Assembly (NCBI GenBank): GCA_947464275.1
Contig: CANHVU010000018.1
Span: 1 to 64,000 of the forward strand
DNA: 64,000 nt
Direction of reading: 5' to 3'
Origin: Bacteroidota bacterium
GTDB taxonomy: Bacteria; Bacteroidota; Bacteroidia; UKL13-3
The notes under the pieces were generated by a model that saw only the letters and a list, made by a program, of their open reading frames with translations, searched no databases and was not told the origin of the DNA. Numbering within the stretch: the stretch's first letter is position 1; the number at the start of each line of letters is the position of its first letter. The position numbers and the translations under genes are program-made. This document shows, one piece after another, positions 1 to 9,974 of this stretch.

Positions 1-87
1 CCGGTGGATGTACCAGTAGATGGTGGCATTGCAATATTGGCAATAGCAGGAGCAGCTTATGGTTTTAAAAGACTAAAAAACAAATAG
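1..87 (+). CDS. C-terminal end of a surface-sorted protein (partial)
   Basis: Frame 1 is open from the window edge to a TAG at 85-87. Only the last 28 residues are visible. They begin PVDVPVDGG, continue with a short hydrophobic stretch (IAILAIAGAAYG) and end in a basic tail (KRLKNK). This three-part layout resembles the short C-terminal sorting signals of Bacteroidota proteins, in which a P-[IV]-D-G-G motif precedes one membrane helix and positive charges. The body of the protein is outside the window, so its function is unknown. A strong terminator follows at once. The call rests on the tail alone. Confidence 0.7.
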   Translation, partial: PVDVPVDGGIAILAIAGAAYGFKRLKNK

Positions 88-130
88 TCCATACTTATTT
101 AAAACCATTTAAGTATATTTTATAAAAAAA

Positions 131-161
131 AGCCCAAAAGGAAACTTTTGGGCTTTTTTTT
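131..161 (+). terminator. Rho-independent terminator
   Basis: A perfect 10-bp stem (AGCCCAAAAG with CTTTTGGGCT) is capped by a GAAA tetraloop and followed by seven T. It ends transcription of the partial gene at 1-87 and insulates the next gene. Confidence 0.93.
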
Positions 162-216
162 GTAAAATATAATATTTAATATTGCTAATAAATTGGTACA
201 TAATACAACTCTAAAT

Positions 217-2235
217 ATGAAAAAAAATTTACTTTTAATTATTGCAACAGTATTTACAGCCATGTTTGCAAAGGCACAATTTCCTTCATTTGAATGGAGG
301 TTAGAAAATGGTACACTTACTAGTCCAACAACTTATACGGTAGATGTTTATTTATACAATACCGGTGCATCATCTTTTGAATTAAGAGGTGGAACAATTG
401 CATTTTTAACAAATTCGGCTTGGCGTAATGGTGGAACTATTACCACTTCAAAATTATCGAGTGATTTAGTTGCGCTACAATTTGCAAGTCCGACTACAAC
501 TTATGTAACAACAGCTCCTGAGTATTGGCGTCAAAATATTGCAAGTGTAGCTGTAGGAAGTGGTACACCAGTAGCAGCTGGTAAACGCGTAAAATGTTTT
601 ACAATGCAACTAACAAATACTGTTGCTTTTTCTACTACTTCTACCCCCAATTTTGCATGGAAATACAATGCAGCGCCTTCAGCAGGTTGGAATTATACAA
701 ATGCCTTAGGCAATTCAGAGAGTGTAGTAAGTAATACTGTAAATACGATAAACCAATTAAATTGTCATACTCCAACTTATTGGAATGGTAGTTCATGGGT
801 ATCAAAGTCTGTAAGAAATGGAGCAGATACTACTGTAATTCCAAGTGCAACAAAAGATGCTGTTATATTTACTGGTACCCTACCTACTGGCAATTTAACT
901 TGTAGAAATTATTCTTTAAATACAGGTGCCATTCATAATTTAGGTGCTAATACCCTAAATGTAGGATTTAATTTAGCTAATAATGGTATTTTAAATTCAA
1001 ATACAGGCTCAATTAATTTAACAGGCACAACAACTACTCAAACTGATACTCAAACTATTTCAGGTTCATCAGCTGTTACGGCTAATAATTTATCTTTAGT
1101 GGCTGGAACAAGAGTTTCTTTAGGGACTTCTGTTAATGTAAATAGTAATTTAACACTAACCACAGGAAGAATCTCAATAAATAATAACAATTTAACCTTA
1201 GGTAACAGTGCAACTATTTCTGGAGCTAGCAGTGCTGCATATATTGTAACTGATGGCTCTGGTTCATTGGTAATAAATAATGTTGGTACAGGTGGTAAAA
1301 CAGGTGCTGTTTTATTCCCTATTGGAACTTCTACAAGTTATAATCCTCTTTCAATTACCAATGATAGTATAGCTGACAACTATTGGGTGTCGGTTAAACA
1401 AGGTGTTGATGCCGCAGGAGCTTTATTAACAACAAATGCAGTAGATAAAAAATGGTCAATTAAAGAAGCTATTTCTGGTGGTAGTAAATTAACTGTTAAC
1501 TTACAGTGGAACTCTACTGATGAATTACCTTCATTTGCAAGAGCATTATCATACGTTTCAATGGTAGATAGTACAGGAAGATGGATTCCTAGTAGTGCTG
1601 CCGCAGCAAACGGTTCAGGTCCATACTCTCAAACATTATCTGGTATTACTGCATTATCAACTTTTGGTTCATTTGGTGTAGGTAGCAATAATGCTTTACC
1701 GATAAGTTTATTATCATTTGGGGGTATTAAAAAAGCAAATTCAGTATTATTAAATTGGAGAACTGCTGCTGAAATAAATAGCAAAGAATTTCAAATTGAA
1801 AGACTGGATTTGAATAACAAATTTGTAAAAATTGGAACGGTAAAAGCAAGTGGAAATTCAAATAGAGTATTGGTTTACAATTTCACTGATTTTGATATTT
1901 TGGTTAATCAAAAAGTTAATTTTTACAGACTTAAAATGGTTGATTTAGACGGTTCTTTTAAATATTCTAATATCATCAAAATTAGCGATGAAAATGGTCC
2001 AAAAGTATTTACTGTTTTCCCTAATCCTTCGGTTGGTAAATTAAACATTGAAAGTAATAATATTAATTTAGCTGCATCAACTTACAAAATCACAAATATT
2101 ATTGGTGAAACAGTTAAAACAGGTGATTCTGCAATTGAAGAAATTGATGTTAATAATTTAGCTGCTGGAGTTTATATGATTACTTTAGTTGAGAGCACTA
2201 ATGAATCAGTTTCTGTTAAGTTTGTAAAACAATAA
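217..2235 (+). CDS. Secreted protein with T9SS type A C-terminal sorting domain
   Basis: About 672 residues. The ATG at 217 is preferred over an in-frame TTG at 193 because it opens directly onto a Sec signal peptide (MKKNLLLIIATVFTAMFAKAQ, first 21 residues). The N-terminal third looks like an immunoglobulin- or cohesin-like beta domain. Residues ~200-330 are Asn/Gly/Thr-rich with repeated N-L-x-L steps, as in beta-helical adhesins. A fibronectin-like module (LNWRTAAEINSKEFQIER) precedes the C-terminal ~75 residues that open with VFPNPSVGKLNIES, the hallmark of the T9SS type A signal. It is probably exported through the T9SS and anchored or released at the surface. The substrate or partner is unknown; an adhesive or structural role is inference. 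Confidence 0.88.
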   Translation: MKKNLLLIIATVFTAMFAKAQFPSFEWRLENGTLTSPTTYTVDVYLYNTGASSFELRGGTIAFLTNSAWRNGGTITTSKLSSDLVALQFASPTTTYVTTAPEYWRQNIASVAVGSGTPVAAGKRVKCFTMQLTNTVAFSTTSTPNFAWKYNAAPSAGWNYTNALGNSESVVSNTVNTINQLNCHTPTYWNGSSWVSKSVRNGADTTVIPSATKDAVIFTGTLPTGNLTCRNYSLNTGAIHNLGANTLNVGFNLANNGILNSNTGSINLTGTTTTQTDTQTISGSSAVTANNLSLVAGTRVSLGTSVNVNSNLTLTTGRISINNNNLTLGNSATISGASSAAYIVTDGSGSLVINNVGTGGKTGAVLFPIGTSTSYNPLSITNDSIADNYWVSVKQGVDAAGALLTTNAVDKKWSIKEAISGGSKLTVNLQWNSTDELPSFARALSYVSMVDSTGRWIPSSAAAANGSGPYSQTLSGITALSTFGSFGVGSNNALPISLLSFGGIKKANSVLLNWRTAAEINSKEFQIERLDLNNKFVKIGTVKASGNSNRVLVYNFTDFDILVNQKVNFYRLKMVDLDGSFKYSNIIKISDENGPKVFTVFPNPSVGKLNIESNNINLAASTYKITNIIGETVKTGDSAIEEIDVNNLAAGVYMITLVESTNESVSVKFVKQ

Positions 2236-2254
2236 GGTAAACAAAGACTTTAAT

Positions 2255-2300
2255 AAATGCAATAAAAAAGCCCGCTTTTGCGGGCTTTTTTATTGCATTT
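2255..2300. terminator. Bidirectional terminator between convergent genes
   Basis: A 21-bp perfect inverted repeat (2255-2275 and 2280-2300) encloses a TTTT loop. The core is AAAAAAGCCCGC / GCGGGCTTTTTT, so a U-tract follows the hairpin whichever strand is read. It lies between the stop of the T9SS cargo gene (+) and the stop of clpB (-) and must serve both. Confidence 0.95.
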
Positions 2301-2305
2301 ATTTC

Positions 2306-4909
2306 TTATTTATTTTCGAACACAAACTGTTGGTGCTCGTCTAGGCTAATCAATATGTTTGAGTCTTTTTTTACCTTACCAGATAATATTTCTTTAGAAA
2401 GTTCGTTTAAAATCCTGCGTTGCATAACTCGTTTTAAAGGTCTTGCACCATAATGCGGATCATAACCTAATTGGGCTAACCAATCTAAGGCTTCATCGGT
2501 AATATTTAATTCTATTTGTTGGTGTAATAAAGTTCCTTTTAAGCCTTCAAATTGTAGATTTACTATCTGTCTTACGTTTTCGCGGTTAAGCGGTGTAAAC
2601 ATTATAATATCGTCAATCCTGTTTAAAAACTCAGGTCTAATTTGCCTACGTAAAAGTTCCATTACATTGTTTTTAGCTTTGGCTGCTATGGCTTCTTTAT
2701 CAGCATCTATATCGTCCATTTGCTCAAAACTTTCTTGTATTAAGTGCGAACCAATATTCGAAGTCATGATAACAATGGTATTTTTAAAGTTAGCTGTTCT
2801 ACCTTTATTATCGGTTAATCGGCCATCGTCCAACACTTGTAATAAAATATTAAATACATCAGGATGCGCTTTTTCTATTTCATCTAACAAAACTACTGAA
2901 TAAGGTCTTCTGCGAATGGCTTCGGTTAATTGTCCGCTTTCTTCGTAACCTACATATCCTGGAGGCGCTCCAATTAAACGACTAACCGTATGTTTTTCTT
3001 GGTATTCGCTCATATCAATTCTAACCAAAGCACTTTCTTGGTTAAATAAAAACTCGGCTAAGGCTTTGGCTAATTCAGTTTTACCAACTCCAGTTGTTCC
3101 TAAGAAAATAAATGAACCAATTGGTTTTTTAGGATCACTAAGGCCTGCACGGCTTCTGCGTATGGCATCGCTAATTGCCGAAATGGCCTCTTCTTGTCCA
3201 ACCACACGTTTGTGTAATTCTTCTTCCAAGTGCAATAATTTTTCACGTTCGCTTTGTAGCATTCTAGTTACCGGAATTCCTGTCCAACGGGCTACCACAT
3301 CGGCTATATCGTCAGCAGTAACTTCCTCTTTTACCATTGGCGAATGGTTTTGAGCTTCGTCTAGTTTAGCTTTAAAAGCATCCAAACGTTTTTCAGCCTC
3401 TTTTATTTTTCCATAGCGTATTTCGGCAACCTTTGCAAAATCGCCATTTCGCTCAAATTGGTCAGCTTGGTATTTTAAGTTTTCAATTTCTTTTTTGGTT
3501 GATTGAATGCCTTCAACTACCACTTTTTCGCTTTGCCATTTGGCTTTCAGCTCGTTTCTATCTTCTTGTAAATTGGCTATTTCTTCGGCTAGTTTTTTTA
3601 CTTTTTCGTCATCGCCTTCACGTTTAATAGCTTCTCTTTCAATTTCCAATTGCATAATCCTTCTATCCAATTGGTCTAATTCTTCAGGAACCGAATCTAT
3701 TTCTAAGCGCAATTTTGCAGCAGCTTCGTCCATTAAATCAATGGCTTTATCTGGCAAAAAACGATCGGAAATATAACGTTGTGAAAGTTCCACTGCGGCA
3801 ATTATAGCATCGTCTTTTATACGTACTTTATGATGCACTTCATAACGTTCTTTTAAACCGCGTAAAATAGAAATGGCATCTTCGGTATCAGGTTCTTCAA
3901 CATATACTTTTTGAAAACGTCTTTCTAAAGCTTTGTCTTTTTCAATATAGCGTTGGTATTCGGCTAAAGTAGTTGCGCCAATGCTGCGCAATTCGCCACG
4001 AGCCAAAGCAGGTTTTAAAATATTGGCGGCATCCATAGCACCTTCGCCTCCGCCACCTGCGCCTACCAAAGTATGAATTTCATCTATAAACAAAATGATT
4101 TCACCATCGGCACTAATTACCTCTTTAACTACTGCTTTTAAACGCTCTTCAAACTCACCTTTAAATTTTGCCCCAGCAATTAATGAACCCATATCTAATG
4201 AGTAAATCTTTTTGGTTTTTAAATTTTCGGGGACATCGCCATTTACAATTCTGTGTGCTAAGCCTTCGGCAATGGCGGTTTTACCCACACCTGGTTCGCC
4301 AATAAGCACTGGATTATTTTTGGTTCTGCGGCTTAAAATTTGTAAAACCCTGCGTATTTCTTCATCACGACCAATTACAGGATCAAGCTTACCTTTTTGT
4401 GCTAATTCGTTTAAGTTTTTGGCATATTTATTAAGCGAGTTGTATTGATTTTCGGCTGTTTGTGAGGTTACTTTTTGTCCACCACGCAATTTGTTAATAG
4501 CAGTTTTTAAGTCTTTTTCAGTTACGCCTACATCTTTAAGCAAGGTAGCTACCGTATTTTTTCCATCTAATAAAGCTAAAAAAATATGTTCAACTGACAC
4601 AAATTCATCGCCAAATTCAGTTAAATAACTTTGCGCTTTTAGTAAAGTTTGGTTTGAATCGTTCGATAAATATTGGCTCTGACCCTCTACTTTTGGAAAG
4701 CTTTTTATTACAGCATCTAGGGTAGATTCAATTCTGCTTTGGTTAATGTTTAATTTTTTAAGTAAATAGGAGATAACATTTTCATCGGTTTGAATCAACG
4801 CTTTTAAAATATGAGCTGGCTCAATGGCTTGTTGGCCATTTTTTAAAGCAATTTGAACTGCTTCCTGAACGGCTTCTTGCGATTTGATTGTAAAATTATT
4901 TAAATTCAT
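2306..4909 (-). CDS. clpB: ATP-dependent disaggregase ClpB (Hsp100)
   Basis: The 867-residue product has the full ClpB layout: Clp N-domain (~1-145), first AAA+ module with Walker A GEPGVGKT and Walker [10 protein letters not shown], a long coiled-coil M-domain (~400-525), the linker motif ARWTGIPV, a second AAA+ module with GTTGVGKT and [11 protein letters not shown], and the small C-terminal domain. Length matches the family. With DnaK/DnaJ/GrpE it threads aggregated proteins through a hexameric ring in the cytoplasm. It is monocistronic and stops next to the shared terminator. A TATATTTTG element lies about 25 bases upstream of the ATG on the minus strand and could be a promoter -7 box with one extra base. 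No CIRCE-type heat-shock operator was seen. Confidence 0.97.
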   Translation of the reverse strand: MNLNNFTIKSQEAVQEAVQIALKNGQQAIEPAHILKALIQTDENVISYLLKKLNINQSRIESTLDAVIKSFPKVEGQSQYLSNDSNQTLLKAQSYLTEFGDEFVSVEHIFLALLDGKNTVATLLKDVGVTEKDLKTAINKLRGGQKVTSQTAENQYNSLNKYAKNLNELAQKGKLDPVIGRDEEIRRVLQILSRRTKNNPVLIGEPGVGKTAIAEGLAHRIVNGDVPENLKTKKIYSLDMGSLIAGAKFKGEFEERLKAVVKEVISADGEIILFIDEIHTLVGAGGGGEGAMDAANILKPALARGELRSIGATTLAEYQRYIEKDKALERRFQKVYVEEPDTEDAISILRGLKERYEVHHKVRIKDDAIIAAVELSQRYISDRFLPDKAIDLMDEAAAKLRLEIDSVPEELDQLDRRIMQLEIEREAIKREGDDEKVKKLAEEIANLQEDRNELKAKWQSEKVVVEGIQSTKKEIENLKYQADQFERNGDFAKVAEIRYGKIKEAEKRLDAFKAKLDEAQNHSPMVKEEVTADDIADVVARWTGIPVTRMLQSEREKLLHLEEELHKRVVGQEEAISAISDAIRRSRAGLSDPKKPIGSFIFLGTTGVGKTELAKALAEFLFNQESALVRIDMSEYQEKHTVSRLIGAPPGYVGYEESGQLTEAIRRRPYSVVLLDEIEKAHPDVFNILLQVLDDGRLTDNKGRTANFKNTIVIMTSNIGSHLIQESFEQMDDIDADKEAIAAKAKNNVMELLRRQIRPEFLNRIDDIIMFTPLNRENVRQIVNLQFEGLKGTLLHQQIELNITDEALDWLAQLGYDPHYGARPLKRVMQRRILNELSKEILSGKVKKDSNILISLDEHQQFVFENK

Positions 4910-5088
4910 AATTTGTTTTTCTATAAGTCGTCAAAATATACTCCAATGGAAAAATAAAGTATTATTGACACATAAAATAAAAAAACAAGCATACTTGACT
5001 TAAATAATGGTTTTTAGAGCAAACTTTAGTAATCAAATTCAGCCAAAAAGGCTTTATTGATAAAGGTTTTGAATGATTTTATTAAATT

Positions 5089-5988
5089 CTAAAACTTTAA
5101 AGTATAGCTCAAAAACGGAATTCCTAAAATAAACTTTGCTATATCAGGATTGGTAATTAACCCAAAATCAAAACAGTTTTTTCGTCCAATTATTCGTCCT
5201 CCTAAGGTGTAAATATTATAATAACTTTCATTGGTAGGAGTAAGCCAGTTTTCGGTCATAATACCAAATTTTGGGCTAATTTGATGAAATCCATTGATAG
5301 TTAAAACAGGTTTTCCCGGATAATCAAGGCTTGTGCCAGCGTTAATGCTTATATTTGATTGGTTATTGCCATAAGTAATATTTCCATAAACAGTAGTTAG
5401 CCCATTTGAATTAAAATTAGAAACTAACACATTTAAATATAAAATTCCCGCACCTACATGCCAATTTTTATTAATTGGAAAAGATACTTTGGGAGTTAGT
5501 GTAATAATAGGATGCCCCAATAAAAGTGAAAACATTTCAAAACCACCACCTAAAGTTACATAATCGCTTACTGCATAGTTAAATGTATGAAACGAAAACC
5601 ATGTATTTTGGTAGTAACCATCGCCTTTTTTCATATTTATTGCAGAAGGCGAAAAGAAATACCTGCTTGCTAAATTGGTGTAAACTTGTTGATTTCCTTT
5701 GTTTTGAGAATTAAAGAATTTAATGGAAAGTATTTGCTTTCTACTTAAAATAATTAAACCCAAAAAGGAAGAATTGATTGTAACCGAATCAATTGATTGA
5801 TTTAAAATATTTCCCCTCAAAATATTTCCATCTTTTAGTATAATTTCAGCTAAAATTTTGGTTGAATCTATTCTATAAACCAACGATGAATCGTTTGCAG
5901 ATTCTGAATGATTGTTTTGAGCGTTAGCCTCCTGAAAAGTAAAGGCTAGGGCAATTAATAAAGAAATTTTAAAAAATGTGGTTTTCAT
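5089..5988 (-). CDS. Outer-membrane beta-barrel-like protein, function unknown
   Basis: 299 residues with a signal peptide ending ..FQEANAQ. Residues ~45-95 carry a small beta domain with the turn LKDGNILRGNIL, a pattern often found in N-terminal SH3-like domains of Bacteroidota envelope proteins. The rest alternates polar and aromatic residues and ends in ..SYTLKF, a terminal aromatic typical of outer-membrane barrels. It is the last gene of a tight minus-strand unit, 15 bases after the CarF-type desaturase. No family was recognised with certainty. A structural or transport role at the outer membrane is inferred from topology only. Confidence 0.75.
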   Translation of the reverse strand: MKTTFFKISLLIALAFTFQEANAQNNHSESANDSSLVYRIDSTKILAEIILKDGNILRGNILNQSIDSVTINSSFLGLIILSRKQILSIKFFNSQNKGNQQVYTNLASRYFFSPSAINMKKGDGYYQNTWFSFHTFNYAVSDYVTLGGGFEMFSLLLGHPIITLTPKVSFPINKNWHVGAGILYLNVLVSNFNSNGLTTVYGNITYGNNQSNISINAGTSLDYPGKPVLTINGFHQISPKFGIMTENWLTPTNESYYNIYTLGGRIIGRKNCFDFGLITNPDIAKFILGIPFLSYTLKF

Positions 5989-6003
5989 ATTTTTTATTAT
6001 TAA

Positions 6004-6552
6004 TTAATAACCTTTTCTTTCAATGCTTCCTCTAGTTGGCTTAATGCCAAAATAACTGATAGTTTTTTCTAAAATTGTCCAAAAATGAATAGTGTTTAAA
6101 ATGGGGTTTAGGTAATTTGTCATAATGCAGTAGTTGATATTATAAGGCGATTTATGATGTTGTCCGTGCATTTTGCGAGATTGTATCAAACCTATTTTTT
6201 GTAAAGCCACTACCACCTTACCATTTTCATTATCCGTTCTGTGTGCCATGGCATGAAACTCATTACCTAATGAGGCTAACATAATTCCAGACCAAACAAT
6301 TAAGTTAATAAAACTAAATGTGTAGAGAATTACACAAATAAATACGCCTGATATCACAGAAATTTTCACTCGACTCCAAAAGCTATTTTTTAAAAATTTT
6401 CTTGGGTATTGATGGTGTTCTAGATTAGGCTGAACAATACTTTTACCTAAATATCTCCAATTGGGATTACCATATGCGTCTTCCCACCAATGAATAATGC
6501 CAGCTATGAAATCGGCTAATAAAATTATTGAAATTATTTTTATAACTATCAT
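6004..6552 (-). CDS. carF: CarF/TMEM189-type plasmanylethanolamine desaturase
   Basis: 182 residues, integral membrane. Eight histidines occupy the positions expected of the CarF/PEDS1 (TMEM189) lipid desaturase family: H21 (HWWED), H46-H47 (EHHQYP), H100 and H104 (HAMAH), H129, H132 and H133 (HGQHH), followed by YCIMTNYLNP. Known members introduce the vinyl-ether double bond of plasmalogens using two metal ions and O2. Hydrophobic segments at ~1-20 and ~64-95 fit a membrane enzyme. It is the middle gene of a three-gene unit (27 and 15 base gaps) between a CsgG-like protein and an outer-membrane protein. Desaturation of ether lipids is inferred from the family; the substrate in this organism is not shown. 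Confidence 0.88.
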   Translation of the reverse strand: MIVIKIISIILLADFIAGIIHWWEDAYGNPNWRYLGKSIVQPNLEHHQYPRKFLKNSFWSRVKISVISGVFICVILYTFSFINLIVWSGIMLASLGNEFHAMAHRTDNENGKVVVALQKIGLIQSRKMHGQHHKSPYNINYCIMTNYLNPILNTIHFWTILEKTISYFGIKPTRGSIERKGY

Positions 6553-6579
6553 AATTATTTAAAAATTAATTGATTGAAA

Positions 6580-7689
6580 TTAAAGTTTTGAATTATAACC
6601 AAACGATACACCAATTCTAAAGCCATCACTATTTGGAATGGTTGCCCAAGCGTTAATTGGAATATTTAATTTGCCACTTTTTATTGTTTTACCAAAAGCC
6701 ACTACAATGGCTCCTGTAAATTCTAAATCGCCTCGACTGTCTAATCTTTTCTCAAGTTTATAGTCGGTTATTTTCATTATATTCAAATCTTTTTTACTGT
6801 AAAATTTACCGTTAAAGTCTGCACCTTCCATTTTACTCACAATTCCTAAAGTTGGACCAAAAGCTATTTCCCATCCATTTTTATTGTTTCTAAATCCATT
6901 TAGGAACGTTAAGCTTGGAATTATTAATTGTTGGTCTACACCAGTAATCATTGGTAAAAACTCAAATAAAGCTTGGTAATTACCTTCATTTAAATATTGT
7001 TTTTCAAACTGATATCCAAATTGAAACATGGCAGGGTTAGCATTATAACCACCATCTTGTTTACTTTTTTTCAATACTTCATTTTCTTTTCCTAACAAAT
7101 ACGTGTAACCAAAACGAGGGCCTTCAAGATTAATTCTGCTTTTGTTTGGGTTATTTAAGGTGTTTTCATAATCAAAACGTTTGGTAAGTTTAGCCACCAC
7201 CTCTTCATTATTAGTAAGTCCAAACATTTTTCTTGCAGTAATTTTTATCATCGATTGAACTTCGTTTGGCAAGTTGTTAAACTCTTCAATGGTTGTTTTC
7301 TCAATGCTTTGTTTTTGAATATTTATAAGCCTTAAGGTTAATAGAATATTTTGATTAATAAGCTCCACACTTCCTGTTATCATATAATCTGTTTGAATAA
7401 CTTTTGCTACTTCAAGCAAACACATTTTTCCATAACAGTTATTTATATTTAGTTTATTTTTTTCAATTAGGTAATTTACATCGTAACGGTCTGTTACATC
7501 AAAAGTGTCAAGTTTTTCAATTTCTGTCCTTAGTATATTTCCTAATTGCTGAGCATCCGTTTCAAGTCCTTTGCTATCCACATTTAAAATGGTAACGGTT
7601 GGCTTTATTTTTTGAGCATTTGTTATCTTAACATTGCCAATTAATAAAAAAAGAAGTACTAATTTGTTTAAGTTAATTAATTGTTTCAT
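6580..7689 (-). CDS. CsgG-like exported protein
   Basis: 369 residues with a signal peptide (cleavage near ..KITNAQ). Residues ~28-155 read like a CsgG/TolB-N type alpha/beta domain: a strand VTILNVDS, a helix ending in a short-lived D-x-R-Y (VTDRYDV), then a Cys pair (C85, C90) before a DYMITGSV strand. The C-terminal half (from ~185) is beta-rich with many aromatic-Gly turns and looks like an outer-membrane barrel. It is the first gene of the unit that also contains the CarF desaturase. Such N-terminal domains help assemble envelope complexes; the role here is unknown. Confidence 0.72.
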   Translation of the reverse strand: MKQLINLNKLVLLFLLIGNVKITNAQKIKPTVTILNVDSKGLETDAQQLGNILRTEIEKLDTFDVTDRYDVNYLIEKNKLNINNCYGKMCLLEVAKVIQTDYMITGSVELINQNILLTLRLINIQKQSIEKTTIEEFNNLPNEVQSMIKITARKMFGLTNNEEVVAKLTKRFDYENTLNNPNKSRINLEGPRFGYTYLLGKENEVLKKSKQDGGYNANPAMFQFGYQFEKQYLNEGNYQALFEFLPMITGVDQQLIIPSLTFLNGFRNNKNGWEIAFGPTLGIVSKMEGADFNGKFYSKKDLNIMKITDYKLEKRLDSRGDLEFTGAIVVAFGKTIKSGKLNIPINAWATIPNSDGFRIGVSFGYNSKL

Positions 7690-7911
7690 AATAGTTTTTG
7701 TGTTAATTTATGACACAAAACACCTACTATTTTTACCTTAAAAATAATTGATAACTAGAGCCTAAAATGGAAATGATAGTATAAAATCCTAAAATTTAGA
7801 TTATAGTTAGTTTTTGAACAGTATTTGGTAAATTTTGCGATGAAAAATTTAAGTATTTGCATATTTTGCAAAAAAATAATGGCAAAAAATGCTGTTTTAA
7901 CAAAAAAAATA

Positions 7912-8910
7912 ATGGGTAAAGAAGGAGCTAATTCAATTCAAGAACAATTTATAAGCAAACTAAAAACGGCTATTCCTGCAAACGAAAACTTGGTTCAAAG
8001 CATTGCTGATACATTAAACTTAAGTTTAGATAGTGCCTACAGGCGCATTAGATGTGAGAAACTTTTTGATATTGACGAAGTAGCTATTTTATGCAAAACC
8101 TATAAAGTTAGGTTTGATGATGGTGTGAATACACTAGCCAATGGGGCAAACTTTAATTTTAACTTATTAGAAAACAGTAAAGAAAAATTTAGACAATGGT
8201 TACAGAGTATTTTAGAAAACCTAAAACAAATTAGCTCACGCCCAGAGAATACAATAATATACTCAGCAGATGATGTTCCTATTTGGCATCATTTTAACGA
8301 TGATTATTTAATAAAATTCAAAATATTTTATTGGCTAAAAACCATTTTGGCTGATCCTGATTTTGTAGATAAAACCTTTGAAGCAGACTTAATTCCAAAC
8401 GATTTAGTGCAAATGGCTAAAGATGTAGCCCATTATTATAACCAAACTACATCAATCGAAATTTGGACTGAAGATACTTTTAATTCTACCCTCAAACAAG
8501 TGGAGTATTTTTGGGGTAGTGGATTTTTTAAAACCAAAGAAGATGCAGTTAATGTATGTAACTCCATTTACCATGAATTAAATATTTTGCAAAAAATGTG
8601 TGTCAATAGTAGTAAATCAGAAAATGGAAAACCTAATTTTACCATGTATCATAGCGAGGTAATGGTGGGTAATAACAGCATTGTGGCTACCATTGGTCAA
8701 ACTAAAATTTCGTATGTTAGCTATAACACATTTAATATGATGACCACCACAAACGATAAGTTTGTACAAGAAGCTGAACAATGGCTTAAAAATTTAATCA
8801 AAAAGTCAATATTAATAAGTGGAGTAGGAGAGAAGCAGCGAAATCAATTTTTTAGGAAATTAACCCAACGCCTCGATAAATTGAAACATGAAATAGAAGC
8901 CGAAATGTAA
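7912..8910 (+). CDS. Helix-turn-helix transcriptional regulator
   Basis: 332 residues from the ATG at 7912. Upstream in-frame starts would add a Cys/Lys-rich stretch with no domain character, so this start is preferred. Residues ~20-65 form a probable HTH (NLVQSIADTLNLSLDSAYRR, then IDEVAILCKTY). The remaining ~260 residues form a mainly helical domain of a type common beside envelope genes in Bacteroidota; I did not recognise a named family. It is transcribed divergently from the CsgG-CarF-outer membrane unit across 222 bases, so it is the obvious candidate regulator of that unit. The ligand is unknown. Confidence 0.75.
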   Translation: MGKEGANSIQEQFISKLKTAIPANENLVQSIADTLNLSLDSAYRRIRCEKLFDIDEVAILCKTYKVRFDDGVNTLANGANFNFNLLENSKEKFRQWLQSILENLKQISSRPENTIIYSADDVPIWHHFNDDYLIKFKIFYWLKTILADPDFVDKTFEADLIPNDLVQMAKDVAHYYNQTTSIEIWTEDTFNSTLKQVEYFWGSGFFKTKEDAVNVCNSIYHELNILQKMCVNSSKSENGKPNFTMYHSEVMVGNNSIVATIGQTKISYVSYNTFNMMTTTNDKFVQEAEQWLKNLIKKSILISGVGEKQRNQFFRKLTQRLDKLKHEIEAEM

Positions 8911-9036
8911 TTTTTAAACTTATCTCATACACTCAATATATATTTAGGTAACAGAATTATACAGTTTTACATAATTGGTATAAAATAAATTTAATAATTA
9001 CTTGACATTGCAAGCATAAAGACTAATTTCGTTAAT

Positions 9037-9936
9037 ATGATTTTGAGTGGTTCGATAGTACAATATTTGCAGTATGTGGAGTTCGAAAAAAAACAGTCCA
9101 AACATACACTTATAAACTATCGTGTTGATTTAACTCAGTTCGAAAATTATATAACTCAAATTTATCAAATCACCCAAATTGAACAAGTAACCCATTACCA
9201 TATAAAAAGTTGGTTGGTACACCAAATAAACGAAGGTTTAAAAAATCGTTCTGTAGCACGTAAAATATCAACTTTAAAATCGTTTTACAATTTTTTATTG
9301 CGCGAGCAATTAGTTACCATCAATCCGCTTAATAAAGTGCAAGCACCAAAAGTTGAAAAACGTTTACCTGAGTTTGTGGAGCAAAATGCCATGGAAAATT
9401 TATTTGATGGAAATTTAGATATTGAGCATTTTGAAAACACTTTTGAAAGTTTAAGAGATAAATTGATGGTTAATTTATTTTATGCTACAGGTATTCGTTT
9501 ATCTGAGTTACAAAACATAGAAAATCAAAGTGTAGATTTTTATAAAAAACAAATAAAAGTATTAGGAAAACGAAATAAAGAACGAATTATACCTTTAACA
9601 AACGAGGTAATTGAATTAATAAAGCAATACAATGTTCAAAAAACAACAAATGGTTTTGCGAGCAGTTATTTGCTATTAACCAATAAAGGCGAGCCTTTGT
9701 ATGCCAAGTTAATTTACAACACAGTAAAAAAATATTTAAGTAAAGTAACTACCTTGTCTAAAAGAAGTCCGCATGTGTTAAGGCACACTTATGCAACTCA
9801 CTTATTAAATCAAGGAGCCGATTTAAATGCAATAAAAGAACTATTAGGTCACTCGAGCCTGGCAGCTACTCAAGTATATACCCATAATAGCATCCAACAA
9901 TTAAAAGAAGTGTATAAAAAACACCCTAGAAAATAG
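9037..9936 (+). CDS. xerC: Tyrosine recombinase XerC/XerD family
   Basis: 299 residues, standard length. SAM-like N-terminal DNA-binding domain (~1-100), then the catalytic domain with all active-site residues: R154 (TGIRLSEL), K178 (GKRNKERIIPL), H246 and R249 (HVLRHTYATH), H272 (LGHSS) and nucleophile Y281 (QVYTH). These enzymes resolve chromosome dimers at dif; no dif site was identified here. It is followed 38 bases later by hpf in the same direction, a common pairing in Bacteroidota. XerC versus XerD cannot be decided from this sequence alone. A weak -7-like TAATTTCG sits only about 7 bases before the ATG. Confidence 0.92.
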   Translation: MILSGSIVQYLQYVEFEKKQSKHTLINYRVDLTQFENYITQIYQITQIEQVTHYHIKSWLVHQINEGLKNRSVARKISTLKSFYNFLLREQLVTINPLNKVQAPKVEKRLPEFVEQNAMENLFDGNLDIEHFENTFESLRDKLMVNLFYATGIRLSELQNIENQSVDFYKKQIKVLGKRNKERIIPLTNEVIELIKQYNVQKTTNGFASSYLLLTNKGEPLYAKLIYNTVKKYLSKVTTLSKRSPHVLRHTYATHLLNQGADLNAIKELLGHSSLAATQVYTHNSIQQLKEVYKKHPRK

Positions 9937-9974
9937 ATAAAATAAATTGTAACAATTAAAAAACAATCTAAATT

